DNA from: Maribacter aquivivus
GTDB taxonomy: Bacteria > Bacteroidota > Bacteroidia > Flavobacteriales > Flavobacteriaceae
Assembly (NCBI RefSeq): GCF_900142175.1
Contig: NZ_FQZX01000001.1
Coordinates: forward strand, 1,612,001-1,676,000
DNA: 64,000 bases
Direction of reading: 5' to 3'
Shown here: piece by piece, positions 36,711-46,781 of the stretch
Layout of the letters: each line of letters opens with the position of its first letter
Position numbering within the stretch: the stretch's first letter is position 1
The notes under the pieces: generated by a model
The model's database searches: none
The model's input: the letters and a program-made list of their open reading frames with translations, nothing else
Told to the model about the DNA's origin: nothing
Position numbers and translations under genes: made by a program

Positions 36711-37058
36711 CTACGACTTGTCATCTTTTAACAGTGTAAAAAAGATTGATTGTAAAAAAGATAGCAAGAGGCTAAAAATCAATGCCCACCAGATGTTGCC
36801 AACGGCAAAACCATCAATAAGTTTATCTGCCAATAAAATAATTATTGCATTGATGATTAATAGAAATAAACCAAAGGTGATTACGGTTACGGGTAGTGTT
36901 AATATTACTAATATTGGTTTAACAAGAAGATTTAAAATGCTTAATACAACAGCTACGATTACAGCGGTCATAAAACCGTCTACAGATACATTTGGTAGTA
37001 CATTGGCTAAAATGATAACTGCTACAGCGCTTAATAGAATTCTTAAAATTAGTTTCAT
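36711..37058 (-). CDS. Phage-holin-like small membrane protein (holin superfamily IV type)
   Basis: A 115-residue protein with four hydrophobic segments (about 3-20, 28-48, 50-72, 82-104) and the family signature LNLLVKPILVILTLPVTVITFGLFLLIINAI-type core (visible as LVKPILVILTLPVTV at about 46-60). Members of this small 4-TM family are widespread in bacterial chromosomes. Despite the phage-holin name there is no phage gene nearby and no lytic role should be assumed. It is the last gene after pdxJ and the hydrolase gene, 29 bp downstream, with no terminator in between. Confidence 0.85.
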   Translation of the reverse strand: MKLILRILLSAVAVIILANVLPNVSVDGFMTAVIVAVVLSILNLLVKPILVILTLPVTVITFGLFLLIINAIIILLADKLIDGFAVGNIWWALIFSLLLSFLQSIFFTLLKDDKS

Positions 37059-37087
37059 CGTTTTTGTTTTTAAATTAGAATGGTGAT

Positions 37088-37864
37088 TTAACCTCTATTG
37101 AAAAAGGCAAGTGATTTATTGAAAAATTGTTCAGGATTTTCGGCGTGTAGCCAGTGTCCGGCATTAGCTATGGTTTCTACAATTGCTTTTGGAAAATGGC
37201 GATGTATGATTTCTACGTCATTTTTGGTTACATATTTAGATTTTTCTCCTCTTAAAAACAAAGTGGATCCGTCAAAACTGTCTGTGCTATTGATGTTATC
37301 TCCTATTTCTTCCATCTTTTCGCTGAGCACTTCCAAATTGAATTTAAAGCATAGTTTTTTATCCTCATTTCTATATAAATTTTTCAATAGAAATTGTCGT
37401 ATACCTGTATTTGAAATGTGTTTCTTTAATTGTTCGTCAGCATCTTTTCTCGATTTCAAATTTGTGGTATCAATAGCGTTTAAGCCATTAATGATTTCTT
37501 GATGATGTGGTGGATAATATTTTGGTGCAATATCTGCAATAAGCAATTTATTCACGCGCTCAGGGTATGTACATGCAAATTGCATAGCAGTTTTGCCACC
37601 CATAGAATGACCAATTATAGCAGTACTTTTTATATTATGTGCATCTAAATAATTTAGAAAATCATCTGCAAGTATGTCATAATTGAAATCTGGGGAATGA
37701 AAACTTTTACCATGATTTCTTTGGTTTATTAGGTGAACACAAAAACCATTTTCTGCATATAAAGTCCCTAGCGTTTTCCAATTATCTAACATGCCAAGAA
37801 ACCCGTGTAAAATACACAAGGGTTTACCTTCTCCTAAAATTACTGAATGTAATATCTGTTTCAT
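37088..37864 (-). CDS. Alpha/beta-fold hydrolase (YbfF-like esterase)
   Basis: A 258-residue cytosolic hydrolase. The oxyanion motif is [11 protein letters not shown] (about 19-29), the nucleophile Ser is in [12 protein letters not shown] (about 85-96), and the C-terminal His is in [11 protein letters not shown]. These match the YbfF-type esterase family, which acts on short acyl esters or acyl-CoA; the true substrate is unknown. Its start overlaps the pdxJ stop by 4 bp (ATGA), so it is co-translated with PdxJ. Confidence 0.9.
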   Translation of the reverse strand: MKQILHSVILGEGKPLCILHGFLGMLDNWKTLGTLYAENGFCVHLINQRNHGKSFHSPDFNYDILADDFLNYLDAHNIKSTAIIGHSMGGKTAMQFACTYPERVNKLLIADIAPKYYPPHHQEIINGLNAIDTTNLKSRKDADEQLKKHISNTGIRQFLLKNLYRNEDKKLCFKFNLEVLSEKMEEIGDNINSTDSFDGSTLFLRGEKSKYVTKNDVEIIHRHFPKAIVETIANAGHWLHAENPEQFFNKSLAFFNRG

Positions 37865-38574
37865 TTCAATCTGTGTAAATACATGTTTACAACATTGTCA
37901 AGCCCTAAGTACAATGCTTCGCTGATCAATGCATGGCCTATAGATACTTCTAGTAAGTTAGGGATATTTTTAGCAAAATATTCAATGTTGTCTAAACTTA
38001 AATCATGACCGGCATTTATACCAATACCTAGTTCGTTTGCGCGTTGGGCAGCTATAATAAATGGTTTTATTGCTTCTTCTTTGTTTTGCGTATAATTGGT
38101 TGCGTAGCTTTCAGTATATAATTCAATTCTATCGGTTCCAACTGCTTTTGCGCCATCAATCATTTTTGGGTCTGGATCTACAAATATAGAAGTACGAATA
38201 CCTGCATCTTTAAAGGTTTTAATGACATTGGTTAAAAACTCCTTGTTTTTTATGGTGTCCCAACCGGCATTAGAGGTAATTGCATCAACAGAATCAGGTA
38301 CCAATGTTACTTGTTCTGGTTTTACCTCAAGAACTAGCTCAATGAATTTTGGAACCGGGTTGCCTTCAATATTAAATTCCGTCGTTACCGTTTTCTTTAA
38401 ATCTCGTGCATCTTGGTATCTAATATGGCGTTCGTCTGGTCTTGGGTGAATGGTAATCCCTTGTGCTCCAAATCCTTCTAAATCTTTAGATACCTTAAGT
38501 AAATCTGGAACATTACCACCACGGGCATTTCTGAGAGTTGCAATTTTGTTTACGTTAACGCTAAGTTTTGTCAT
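37861..38574 (-). CDS. pdxJ: Pyridoxine 5'-phosphate synthase PdxJ
   Basis: A 237-residue TIM barrel that condenses 1-deoxyxylulose 5-phosphate with 3-amino-2-oxopropyl phosphate, giving pyridoxine phosphate (vitamin B6). Family motifs: [52 protein letters not shown] and [12 protein letters not shown], with catalytic Glu and His residues in their usual places. Length is normal. A CAAAAATA box (minus TATTTTTG, 38609-38602) 28 bp upstream may be its -7. Confidence 0.96.
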   Translation of the reverse strand: MTKLSVNVNKIATLRNARGGNVPDLLKVSKDLEGFGAQGITIHPRPDERHIRYQDARDLKKTVTTEFNIEGNPVPKFIELVLEVKPEQVTLVPDSVDAITSNAGWDTIKNKEFLTNVIKTFKDAGIRTSIFVDPDPKMIDGAKAVGTDRIELYTESYATNYTQNKEEAIKPFIIAAQRANELGIGINAGHDLSLDNIEYFAKNIPNLLEVSIGHALISEALYLGLDNVVNMYLHRLK

Positions 38575-38665
38575 TATGTCTTATTTACCTTTTAAGAGCA
38601 TCAAAAATACAAATAAGGCACGCCTTTTGATATTATTAATTGTTATTTTGCGTTATATATAGCCT

Positions 38666-39322
38666 ATGCATATTCAAGAACATATCATTACGAACTTACC
38701 GGTATTCGATATTAAGGATACTACCGAGAGAATTCTAGAATTTTTTCAGGACTCAACCTATTCCCATATTGCCATTTTGGAGGATGGAAGGTTTTTAGGA
38801 CTTTTCTCTGAAATAGATGCAGATGGGTTGCAGCCAGACGCTAAAATTGATGAGTTTCGATATGAGCTGCAAAGTTTTTTTGCTCGTAGAGATACCAATT
38901 GGTTAGACGTCTTGGAGATTTTTGCACGTAATGAAGCTAATCTTCTTCCTGTAGTTAATGAAAAAGAAGAAGTTACTGGTTACTACTGTTTAACTGATAT
39001 TGTTTCTGAATTTATTGATACTCCGTTCTTCACTGATCCTGGTAGTATTTTGGTAGTAGCAAAAGGAACTAAAGATTACTCTTTTAGTGAAATTGCACAG
39101 ATAGTTGAAAGTAATAATGCCAAACTTTACGGTGGTTTTATTACTGATACTCAGAATGATATTATTGAGGTGACATTAAAAATTACGGCTAATAACTATA
39201 ATAAGGTAGTGCAGACTTTTAGACGATATAATTATAATATTGTATTTGGAAATAGTGACGATGAGTTTCTTGAAGATTTAAAGAATCGCTCAGATTATTT
39301 GGAAAAATATCTTAATGTTTAA
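38666..39322 (+). CDS. CBS-domain protein
   Basis: A 218-residue cytosolic protein. Two CBS motifs occupy about 1-120 (TYSHIAILEDGRFLGLFSEID and ANLLPVVNEKEEVTGYYCLTDIV). They are followed by an ACT-like region (about 125-200, ILVVAKGTKDYSFSEIAQIVES). CBS pairs bind adenosyl ligands, and the ACT fold may bind a second ligand; the target is unknown. Its stop lies just ahead of nadK, which suggests that it could sense adenylate or NAD status, but this is inference from the neighbour. It begins an envelope and NAD operon. Confidence 0.88.
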   Translation: MHIQEHIITNLPVFDIKDTTERILEFFQDSTYSHIAILEDGRFLGLFSEIDADGLQPDAKIDEFRYELQSFFARRDTNWLDVLEIFARNEANLLPVVNEKEEVTGYYCLTDIVSEFIDTPFFTDPGSILVVAKGTKDYSFSEIAQIVESNNAKLYGGFITDTQNDIIEVTLKITANNYNKVVQTFRRYNYNIVFGNSDDEFLEDLKNRSDYLEKYLNV

Positions 39323-39323
39323 T

Positions 39324-40205
39324 ATGAAAGTAGCTGTATACGGTCAAACTTATCAAGATAATGCTATTGAATATCTTATCGAGTTATTAGATGAGTTAAG
39401 TAAGGTCTCTGCCGAAGTTTATATTGAGAAAGATTTTTACGATTTATACAGAGTTAAAAATACTGCCCAAACATTTCCAACATTTACAATCGATGAAGGC
39501 CTAAACGCCTCTTTTGATATGTTCGTTAGTTTTGGTGGCGATGGTACTATATTAAGGGCTACAACTTTTGTAAAAGATTTAGGTATACCAATTGTTGGTG
39601 TAAATACCGGTAGGTTGGGTTTTCTTTCAACCTTTAAAAAAGAAGACGTTAGAAAAGTAGTTAGAGAGTTTAAGCAAGGTGCATATACTGTTGTTGAACG
39701 TAGTTTGGTTCAATTGAATACGAAGGAACTTGATGTTGAATTTGGAGATCTTAATTTTGCATTGAACGAAATTACCGTAAGTAGAAAAGATACGACCTCT
39801 ATGATAACGGTTGAAACATTTTTAAATAACGAGTACCTGACTTCTTATTGGGCAGACGGATTGATTATTTCGACCCCAACAGGATCCACAGGGTATTCAT
39901 TAAGTTGTGGTGGTCCGGTAATTGTGCCTACTGCAAAGTCATTGGTCTTAACGCCTATTGCACCGCATAACTTAAACGCCAGGCCTTTAGTGATTTCAGA
40001 TGATACCGTAATTCGTTTAAAAGTGTCTGGTAGAGAAGAGAACCACTTGGTTTCTTTAGATTCAAGAATAGCATCATTAGAAAATGGTCAAGAAATAACC
40101 ATTAGTAAAGCTCCGTTTACTATTAAAATGATAGAATATACTTCAGAAAGTTTTTTAAAGACCTTAAGAAATAAGCTTCTTTGGGGCGAGGATAGGCGAA
40201 ATTGA
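39324..40205 (+). CDS. nadK: NAD kinase
   Basis: I use the ATG at 39324 (MKVAVYGQTYQD) because the family begins at this residue; an upstream ATG at 39315 overlaps the CBS gene and adds three residues. The 293-residue enzyme phosphorylates NAD to NADP. Motifs: SFGGDGTILRATTF, GVNTGRLGFLST, NEITVSRKDT and TPTGSTGYSLSCGGPVI. Length is normal. It lies in the same run as the CBS gene. Confidence 0.96.
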   Translation: MKVAVYGQTYQDNAIEYLIELLDELSKVSAEVYIEKDFYDLYRVKNTAQTFPTFTIDEGLNASFDMFVSFGGDGTILRATTFVKDLGIPIVGVNTGRLGFLSTFKKEDVRKVVREFKQGAYTVVERSLVQLNTKELDVEFGDLNFALNEITVSRKDTTSMITVETFLNNEYLTSYWADGLIISTPTGSTGYSLSCGGPVIVPTAKSLVLTPIAPHNLNARPLVISDDTVIRLKVSGREENHLVSLDSRIASLENGQEITISKAPFTIKMIEYTSESFLKTLRNKLLWGEDRRN

Positions 40206-40318
40206 GCCGACTTTTAAACAATAAATGCCCTTAATCACTGTTTATCTTTTGAGAACATAAAAATTATTGCATTTTCAATTTTAAATATAATATCTGCAAT
40301 AATTGTAAAATCTATTTT

Positions 40319-41005
40319 ATGCGTTACATAACGTTATTAGTATTACTTTTTTCACTGTCGGGTTTGCAGGCGCAGACGTATGAGGTGGGTATTTTTGCTG
40401 GTGGTGCCAATACAATTAGTGATGTTGGCAAAACAGATTATCTTTTGCCTTCTAATATTGCTTTTGGCGGATTGTTTAAATGGAACATAAGTAAAAGGTA
40501 TGCATGGCGAGGTAGTCTAACCTATGGTAAGTTTACTGCAGACGATACAAAATCTAGTTCAACCGCAAGACAGCAAAGGGGTTATGTAATTGATAATTCT
40601 ATTTTAGAAGGTTCTGTTGGTTTAGAGTTTAACTTTGTAGAATATAATTTGCACAAACTTGGTCCTGCTTTTACACCTTATTTATATACGGGTCTTACCT
40701 ATTTTAGGTATGATTATCAGTATTTTAATGGCGGTGTTTTACAGGATATTAATCAAAGAGAAGGAAGTTTTGCGGTACCAATGACTGTTGGTTTTAAATA
40801 TCGTATCAATCAGTTTCTTATTTTTGGGGGCGAAATTGGTGCTAGGTATACTTTTACAGATAACCTAGATGGTAGTAACCCTGAAGGTTCTAACTTTGAA
40901 GAATTTCAATTTGGTAATATATTTAGTGATGACTGGTACGTATTTTCTGGTTTAACACTAACTTATACCTTTGGTAGAAAACCTTGTATGGATTGTTTTG
41001 AGTAA
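40319..41005 (+). CDS. Outer-membrane beta-barrel protein (DUF6089-type)
   Basis: A 228-residue protein with a signal peptide (MRYITLLVLLFSLSGLQAQ). The rest is amphipathic strands with aromatic girdles (YEVGIFAGGANTISDVGKTDYLLPSN, YTGLTYFRYDYQYFN), ending LTLTYTFGRK. It is a small barrel of unknown role, common in Flavobacteria upstream of uppS and bamA. The tail CMDCFE resembles the Cys-rich ends of porin-like envelope proteins. It precedes uppS by 8 bp. Confidence 0.87.
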   Translation: MRYITLLVLLFSLSGLQAQTYEVGIFAGGANTISDVGKTDYLLPSNIAFGGLFKWNISKRYAWRGSLTYGKFTADDTKSSSTARQQRGYVIDNSILEGSVGLEFNFVEYNLHKLGPAFTPYLYTGLTYFRYDYQYFNGGVLQDINQREGSFAVPMTVGFKYRINQFLIFGGEIGARYTFTDNLDGSNPEGSNFEEFQFGNIFSDDWYVFSGLTLTYTFGRKPCMDCFE

Positions 41006-41013
41006 TTTTTAAG

Positions 41014-41754
41014 ATGAGTGATATAAACGATATTGATAAACTAAATGTTCCAAAGCACCTTGCTATTATCATGGATGGTAATGGTAGGTGGGCGAAAGAA
41101 CGTGGTAAACTAAGAGTTTTTGGTCACGAACATGGTGTGAAAACGGTTAGAATTGTCGTTGAAGAATGTGTTCAATTAAAGATTGACTACCTAACATTAT
41201 ATACTTTTTCTACAGAAAATTGGAACAGACCAAAGATAGAAGTACAGACACTTATGCGCTTATTGGTGTCCTCATTGAAGAAAGAACTTAAAACTTTTAA
41301 CAAAAACAACATCCGTTTAAATACTATTGGTAACATAGATGCGCTGCCTTCTAAGGCGTATAGAGAGTTGGTCGAAGTAATGGATCAAACAAAGCAAAAC
41401 ACAGGCATGACGCTGACTTTGGCTTTAAGCTATGGGGCTCGAGAAGAGCTTCAATCTATGGTGAAACAGATAAGTACCAAAGTTAAAAATAATATAATTT
41501 CAATTGAAAACATTGACCAAGAAATTATAAATAGCCATCTTTACACGCATGATTTACCAGACGTAGATTTGCTTATCCGTACTAGTGGAGAACATCGGAT
41601 CAGCAATTTCTTATTATGGCAAATAGCGTATGCAGAGTTATATTTTATTGACGTATATTGGCCTGATTTTAGAGAGCACCACTTGGTGGAGGCCATAAAA
41701 AATTACCAGAACAGAGAACGAAGATTTGGAAAAACAAGCGAACAACTCACTTAA
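41014..41754 (+). CDS. uppS: Isoprenyl transferase (undecaprenyl diphosphate synthase)
   Basis: A 246-residue enzyme that makes the long-chain polyprenyl diphosphate used as lipid carrier for cell-wall and surface glycans. The catalytic Asp21 is in IIMDGNGRWAKERG. The family motifs TLYTFSTENWNRP, SYGAREEL, LPDVDLLIRTSGE and DVYWPDF are all present. Normal length. The first visible bamA start lies within or just after its 3' end, so the two are tightly coupled. Confidence 0.97.
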   Translation: MSDINDIDKLNVPKHLAIIMDGNGRWAKERGKLRVFGHEHGVKTVRIVVEECVQLKIDYLTLYTFSTENWNRPKIEVQTLMRLLVSSLKKELKTFNKNNIRLNTIGNIDALPSKAYRELVEVMDQTKQNTGMTLTLALSYGAREELQSMVKQISTKVKNNIISIENIDQEIINSHLYTHDLPDVDLLIRTSGEHRISNFLLWQIAYAELYFIDVYWPDFREHHLVEAIKNYQNRERRFGKTSEQLT

Positions 41755-41758
41755 AGAT

Positions 41759-44362
41759 ATGACCAGGTTCATATCCTTGAACCACTTTTTAACTACACTT
41801 TTATTTCTAACTACCTTTATTGCCGCCGCACAGGATAATACCTATGAGGATGGTAAAAGCTATATTTTAGGAGGTATAGACGTTACTGGGCTGCAAAGTT
41901 ATAACGAGCAGACCGTAAAAACGTATACAGGTTTAAGAGTAGGTCAACCTATTACACTACCAGGAGAACAAATTAGTGAAGTCATTAAAAAATTGTGGGG
42001 TCTTGAACTTTTCAGTGAAATAGACATCTTCATTACCAATATTGAAGAAAACACTGTTTTTCTTGAATTGAACATAATAGAACGACCTACATTGACCAAT
42101 GTAAAGTTTTATGGTGTTAAAAAGGGTAAGGTAGAAGGCTTAATAAAGGATACCGATCTTAAGAAAGGAAAGAAAATTACCGAAAGTTTAATTTCCAACT
42201 CCAAAAATTACATCACCAATAAGTACAAAAAACAGGGCTATTTAAACGCTGATGTTACAATTGCTACTTCTAAAGATACTATTGAGGGTAACACCCGTAA
42301 TATGGTGGTTAACGTAAATAAAGGTGATAAAGTAAAAATTCGCGATATCATATTTGAAGGTAACGAGCAGTTATCTGATAAGAAATTACGTAAAGCTTTA
42401 AAAAGTACTAAACAGAAAAAATTAGGTCGTTTCTGGAAAAAATCAAAATACATTCAAGAAGATTACGAAGAAGATCTTAGTTTATTGGTTGATAAGTTTG
42501 CCGAAAACGGATACCGTGATGCACGTGTAATTTCTGATTCTATTATTAAGGTTGATGAGAATAACATCGATTTAAAGATAAAAGTTGAAGAAGGTGATAA
42601 GTATTACTTCGGTAATATTGATTTCGTTGGTAATACGGTTTATACAGACCGTCAATTAAACCAGGTTTTAGGTATTAAAAAAGGTGATACTTATAATGGG
42701 GTCTTATTACGTGAAAGAATTGCAGATAATTCTAAGCCTGATCCAAGTGATGTTACTAGTTTGTATCAAAACAACGGTTACTTATTTTCTACAATTAACC
42801 CAGTAGAGATTTCAGCTGCTAATGATACTATTGATTTTGAGATTAGAATTATAGAGGGTAAAGAGACTTTCTTAGATCACGTTACCGTATCTGGTAACGA
42901 TAAAACAAATGATCATGTTATTTATCGCGAACTACGTACAAGACCGGGTCAGAAGTACAATAAGGCAGATATTATTAGAACTATTCGTGAATTAGGTCAA
43001 CTTGGTTTTTTCGATGCTGAACAAATTACGCCAGATGTCTTAAACGCGAACCCTAATGAGGGTACGGTAGATTTAGCTTGGAATTTGGTTGAGTCTGGTT
43101 CTAGTCAAATAGAATTGCAAGGTGGTTATGGTGGCGGTGGTTTCATTGGTACATTAGGGCTGTCTTTTAGTAATTTCTCTATTCAGAATTTATTTAATGG
43201 TGAAAAGTACAAACCGGTACCAATGGGTGACGGTCAAACTTTCGCCTTACGTTTACAGGCAAGTCAGACTTATAGAGTATATAGTTTAAACTTTGCTGAA
43301 CCATGGTTAGGTGGTAAAAAGCCAGTACGTTTTAATCTAAGTATGTCTAGAACTCAACAGTTTGCAGCTTCTTATGACACTAGTGGAGATATTGATATTG
43401 ATAAGGATCAACAGTTTTCTATTACGGGTATAACTGCAGGTTTGGCAAAACGTGTACAATGGCCAGATGATTTCTTTACCATATCTCACTCACTTAGTTA
43501 TCAGTTGTATGATTTTAGAAATTATAATATTGGTCTTTTTAACTTTGGTGATGGTAAAGCAAACTCTTTAGCGTACACCTTTGGTATCTCAAGAAATGCT
43601 ACACAAGGAGGACGCATTTTTCCTAGGGGTGGTTCCAACTTTGAAGTAAGTGCTAAGTTTACACCGCCATGGTCTTTGTTCAGTAACAAGGATTTTAGAG
43701 AATTAAAGAATAGATCGGAAGAGTTAGAAGATAAAAAGAACTCAATTGGGGTTACTTCTTTAGAGCAAACTGAGTTAGAAGATTTAGATCAAGAACGTTT
43801 CAGATTGTTGGAATATTACAAGGTTAAGTTTAAAGGAGACTGGTATACTACTTTAGTAGATAAATTGGTGCTTCGTAGTAATGCAGAATTCGGTTTCTTA
43901 GGTAGCTATAACAGTGCTGTTGGTAATGTGCCATTCGAAAGATTTTATGTAGGTGGTGATGGTCTAGGTAACTTTACCTTAGATGGTAGAGATGTAGTTC
44001 AGCTTAGAGGTTATGACAACCAATCTATTACACCATATTCAGAAGGAGCAACTTCGCCAGATGGAGCATTAATCTATAATAAATTCTCACTAGAGTTACG
44101 TTACCCATTAACATTAAAGCCTTCTGCATCTATTTACGGACTGGCATTTTTAGAAGGTGGTAATGCGTTCAACAATTTTCAAGACTTTAATCCGTTTGAA
44201 TTAAAACGATCGGCCGGTGTGGGGCTGCGTATCTTTATGCCAGCATTTGGTTTGTTGGGTATTGATTTTGGTTACGGATTCGATGAGGATCTTGTGCCAA
44301 CTTCTGCAGGACAAGGGCCAAGCGGATGGCAAACTCACTTCATTATTGGTCAACAGTTTTAA
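41759..44362 (+). CDS. bamA: Outer membrane protein assembly factor BamA
   Basis: I use the ATG at 41759, where a signal peptide begins (MTRFISLNHF, ending IAAAQ); an in-frame ATG at 41726 lies inside uppS and would place charged residues in front. The 867-residue product has five POTRA domains (about 40-420) and a C-terminal 16-strand barrel (about 460-867). The barrel carries the family motif GLRIFMPAFGLLGIDFGYGF near the end. BamA inserts beta-barrel proteins into the outer membrane. The gene starts 4 bp after uppS and precedes the two OmpH-type chaperone genes. Confidence 0.95.
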   Translation: MTRFISLNHFLTTLLFLTTFIAAAQDNTYEDGKSYILGGIDVTGLQSYNEQTVKTYTGLRVGQPITLPGEQISEVIKKLWGLELFSEIDIFITNIEENTVFLELNIIERPTLTNVKFYGVKKGKVEGLIKDTDLKKGKKITESLISNSKNYITNKYKKQGYLNADVTIATSKDTIEGNTRNMVVNVNKGDKVKIRDIIFEGNEQLSDKKLRKALKSTKQKKLGRFWKKSKYIQEDYEEDLSLLVDKFAENGYRDARVISDSIIKVDENNIDLKIKVEEGDKYYFGNIDFVGNTVYTDRQLNQVLGIKKGDTYNGVLLRERIADNSKPDPSDVTSLYQNNGYLFSTINPVEISAANDTIDFEIRIIEGKETFLDHVTVSGNDKTNDHVIYRELRTRPGQKYNKADIIRTIRELGQLGFFDAEQITPDVLNANPNEGTVDLAWNLVESGSSQIELQGGYGGGGFIGTLGLSFSNFSIQNLFNGEKYKPVPMGDGQTFALRLQASQTYRVYSLNFAEPWLGGKKPVRFNLSMSRTQQFAASYDTSGDIDIDKDQQFSITGITAGLAKRVQWPDDFFTISHSLSYQLYDFRNYNIGLFNFGDGKANSLAYTFGISRNATQGGRIFPRGGSNFEVSAKFTPPWSLFSNKDFRELKNRSEELEDKKNSIGVTSLEQTELEDLDQERFRLLEYYKVKFKGDWYTTLVDKLVLRSNAEFGFLGSYNSAVGNVPFERFYVGGDGLGNFTLDGRDVVQLRGYDNQSITPYSEGATSPDGALIYNKFSLELRYPLTLKPSASIYGLAFLEGGNAFNNFQDFNPFELKRSAGVGLRIFMPAFGLLGIDFGYGFDEDLVPTSAGQGPSGWQTHFIIGQQF

Positions 44363-44465
44363 TTTTCATTGAATTATTATAATCGTGCTTAGTGCTAATC
44401 CTTTAGTTTTAAAAGATTTAGTAATTTTGGCACGATATTTTCTATAGGATTAAACGACATTAACA

Positions 44466-45299
44466 ATGAGTACAAAAACAAAAGTTCTATTAGTAGTTTC
44501 GGTCATCTTCATGACAATACAGGGTTTTGCCCAAAGAGGGGTGAGAATGGCCTATGTAGATATGGAGTACATTTTACAGAATGTAGATGAGTACAGAGAA
44601 GCGACCGAGCAGTTAGAAACTAAAGTACAGCGTTGGAAGATTGAAGTAGAGCAGAAACAAAGTGTTGTTGAGCAGATGAAGAAAGATTTAATGGCAGAGA
44701 AAGTGCTATTGACTCCAGAGCTTATTGCAGAACGTGAAGAAGAAATTCAAATTTTGGAACGTGAAATGATCGAGTACCAACAAGATCGTTTTGGACCACA
44801 AGGAGATTTAGTATTGCAAAAAAGAAGGTTGATACAGCCTATACAGGATCAAGTGTTTAATGAAGTACAAAAAATTGGCACCAATAAAAAGTATGATTTT
44901 ATTTTTGATAAATCTGCGGATGTTGTAATGTTGTATTCCGAAAAAAGACACGATATCAGTGATTTAGTGTTGAGAGGTATTGCTAGAACAAGAAAAGTTA
45001 GCAAACCGGTTAAAAAATCAAATGATCGTAGTAGATTAGATGATTTTGATGACGAAGAGGAAGAAGTGGTAAGTGAAGCATTGCAAGAGCGTTTAGATAA
45101 AGCGACTGAAGCAACTGAGACAAGAGCGAAAAGTGCGGCCGATGCAAAAGCCGAACAATTAAAATTGCGAGAAGAGCGTAAGAAAGCGTACGAAGAAAGA
45201 AGAAAGAAGTTATTAGAAGAGCGCGAAGCTAAGAAGCAAGAGAAATTAAAAGAGAGAAATAGCGATACCGAAAAAGATGACAATAGCGGTACTATTTAA
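44466..45299 (+). CDS. OmpH/Skp family periplasmic chaperone with long charged C-terminus
   Basis: A 277-residue protein with a signal peptide (about 1-22, ending GFAQ). The OmpH/Skp domain (about 26-180) starts VRMAYVDMEYILQN and has a coiled-coil helix. Members hold unfolded outer-membrane proteins in the periplasm. The last 100 residues (SKPVKKSNDRS onward) are very Lys/Glu-rich and helical (REERKKAYEERRKKLLEER), which is longer than a typical Skp of about 160. TAATTTTG at 44422-44429 may be its -7. It is followed by a second ompH 54 bp later. Confidence 0.93.
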   Translation: MSTKTKVLLVVSVIFMTIQGFAQRGVRMAYVDMEYILQNVDEYREATEQLETKVQRWKIEVEQKQSVVEQMKKDLMAEKVLLTPELIAEREEEIQILEREMIEYQQDRFGPQGDLVLQKRRLIQPIQDQVFNEVQKIGTNKKYDFIFDKSADVVMLYSEKRHDISDLVLRGIARTRKVSKPVKKSNDRSRLDDFDDEEEEVVSEALQERLDKATEATETRAKSAADAKAEQLKLREERKKAYEERRKKLLEEREAKKQEKLKERNSDTEKDDNSGTI

Positions 45300-45352
45300 A
45301 TAGGTTTAACAACCATAAAAATTAACACTCAATTACAATTAAAATTACACTC

Positions 45353-45862
45353 ATGAAACAAGTAAAAAAAATTGCGGTAGCCTTATTGTTGTTCGTAGCA
45401 ACGACAAGTTTTGTAAATGCCCAAAGTAAGGTAGCTCATATAGACGTTACTCAATTATTATCTGCAATGCCAGAAATGAAGTCGGCAGAAGCTGAGCTTA
45501 AGAAATTACAAGAAACTTACAATGCGGATATTGAAGGTTCAATGACAGAGTTGCGTAACAAGTACACACAGTACCAAAACGAAGCAGCAGCTAAGTCTAA
45601 AGAAGAAAACGAAAAAAGAGCAATAGAATTACAAGGTTACGAAAAGAATATTGGTGAAGCTCAACAAAGAGCTCAACAAGAATTCCAAAAGAAACAAGCT
45701 GAGTTATTCGCTCCTATTTCTGAAAAAGCTAAAGCGGCAATAGAACAAGTTGCAGCAGCACAAGGATTTGATTACGTTATTGATGCGCAAGCAGGTGGCG
45801 GTCTTATCGTTGCAAAAGGTAAAGACCTTTTAGCTGATGTTAAAAAACAATTAGGTTTCTAA
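45353..45862 (+). CDS. OmpH/Skp family periplasmic chaperone
   Basis: A 169-residue protein of normal Skp length. Signal peptide about 1-23 (ending VNAQ), then SKVAHIDVTQLLSAMPEM, a long coiled coil (about 45-115) and the conserved VIDAQAGGGLIVA end. It acts on outer-membrane proteins in transit to BamA. It is the second member of a tandem pair and the last gene of the bamA run, with a strong terminator at 45886-45914. Confidence 0.95.
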   Translation: MKQVKKIAVALLLFVATTSFVNAQSKVAHIDVTQLLSAMPEMKSAEAELKKLQETYNADIEGSMTELRNKYTQYQNEAAAKSKEENEKRAIELQGYEKNIGEAQQRAQQEFQKKQAELFAPISEKAKAAIEQVAAAQGFDYVIDAQAGGGLIVAKGKDLLADVKKQLGF

Positions 45863-45885
45863 TAAGAACCATATATTATAAAAGA

Positions 45886-45914
45886 AAAGCCATCTAATTA
45901 GATGGCTTTTTTTA
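45886..45914. terminator. Terminator of the ompH run
   Basis: GCCATCTAA (45890-45898) pairs with TTAGATGGC (45899-45907). The stem is preceded by AAAA and followed by seven Ts (45908-45914). It overlaps the stop codon of the convergent glycosyltransferase gene and can act on both strands. Confidence 0.85.
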
Positions 45915-46766
45915 TGCTTTTATTTTTCTTTTAATATTTGTCCAGCGTAGGTTTTTGATGAACTTGCCTTCTTCTGCGGTTACTAGGTAAGAGGTGTTAT
46001 TTCTAGCGGCTTGTATGTAACCGGACATATTGTTCCAGAATGATTTTACAGATTTATTTTTTATTGCCATTTTCATAGAAGCAATAGAGGTAATTACGAA
46101 TCCATAACGCATGGTGTACATTGCTTTGCCTTGTAACCTTTTTGCTTTTGCATTATATGCTTTACCTGTAGGTCTTAGATGTTTTACTTTGAGTGTGGCA
46201 TCAGTTTGTATGGTGAAGTTATTAAACCTCGCTAAGAGCTCATCTACCGTATCCCATCCCATTGCGTTCTTCAATCCTCCTATGGCTTTAAAACAAGCTT
46301 TAGAATAGGCTTTAATGGCGCCTCGTACATGGTCGTTATCCATTGGGTGGTTCAATATCCATTCTCCAGCGTTATTTTGCTCATAAATGAATCCGCCGCA
46401 AATACCTAAAGTCTTATTTTGTTTATAATGCGAACATATTACTTTAAAATAATTAGAAGGTAAAATAACATCTGCATCTAGTTTTACGATAACATCATAA
46501 TGGTCATCTAATACCTCTAATCCCTTATTAAACGCATTAATGACTTTGCTGCCCGGCATGTGTTGTGTAGACGAAGTTGTGTTCAGCTTTTGAAACAGAC
46601 TGTTTACTGTACAATAGTGGTCTATGATGTTTTCAGTACCGTCGGTGGAATTATCATTAACTAGAATAACTTTTTTTGGGACTAATGTCTGTTGTAAAAT
46701 AGAGTCTAAAGTACTTTTTAAAAAAGCCTCTTCGTTGTGTATAGGAATAACTATGTAGTAATCCAT
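45912..46766 (-). CDS. Glycosyltransferase family 2
   Basis: A 284-residue cytosolic GT-A enzyme. The nucleotide-sugar-binding start VIPIHNEEAFLKSTLDSI is at about 5-22, followed by VILVNDNSTDGTENII. The metal-binding DxD motif is in KLDADVILP (about 96-104). A conserved GGFIYEQNN and a C-terminal acceptor-side region follow. The sugar and acceptor are unknown. It starts 15 bp after the methyltransferase gene and forms a three-gene cluster with the methyltransferase and the ketosynthase III. Confidence 0.9.
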   Translation of the reverse strand: MDYYIVIPIHNEEAFLKSTLDSILQQTLVPKKVILVNDNSTDGTENIIDHYCTVNSLFQKLNTTSSTQHMPGSKVINAFNKGLEVLDDHYDVIVKLDADVILPSNYFKVICSHYKQNKTLGICGGFIYEQNNAGEWILNHPMDNDHVRGAIKAYSKACFKAIGGLKNAMGWDTVDELLARFNNFTIQTDATLKVKHLRPTGKAYNAKAKRLQGKAMYTMRYGFVITSIASMKMAIKNKSVKSFWNNMSGYIQAARNNTSYLVTAEEGKFIKNLRWTNIKRKIKA

Positions 46767-46781
46767 TTTGAATATAGTCTC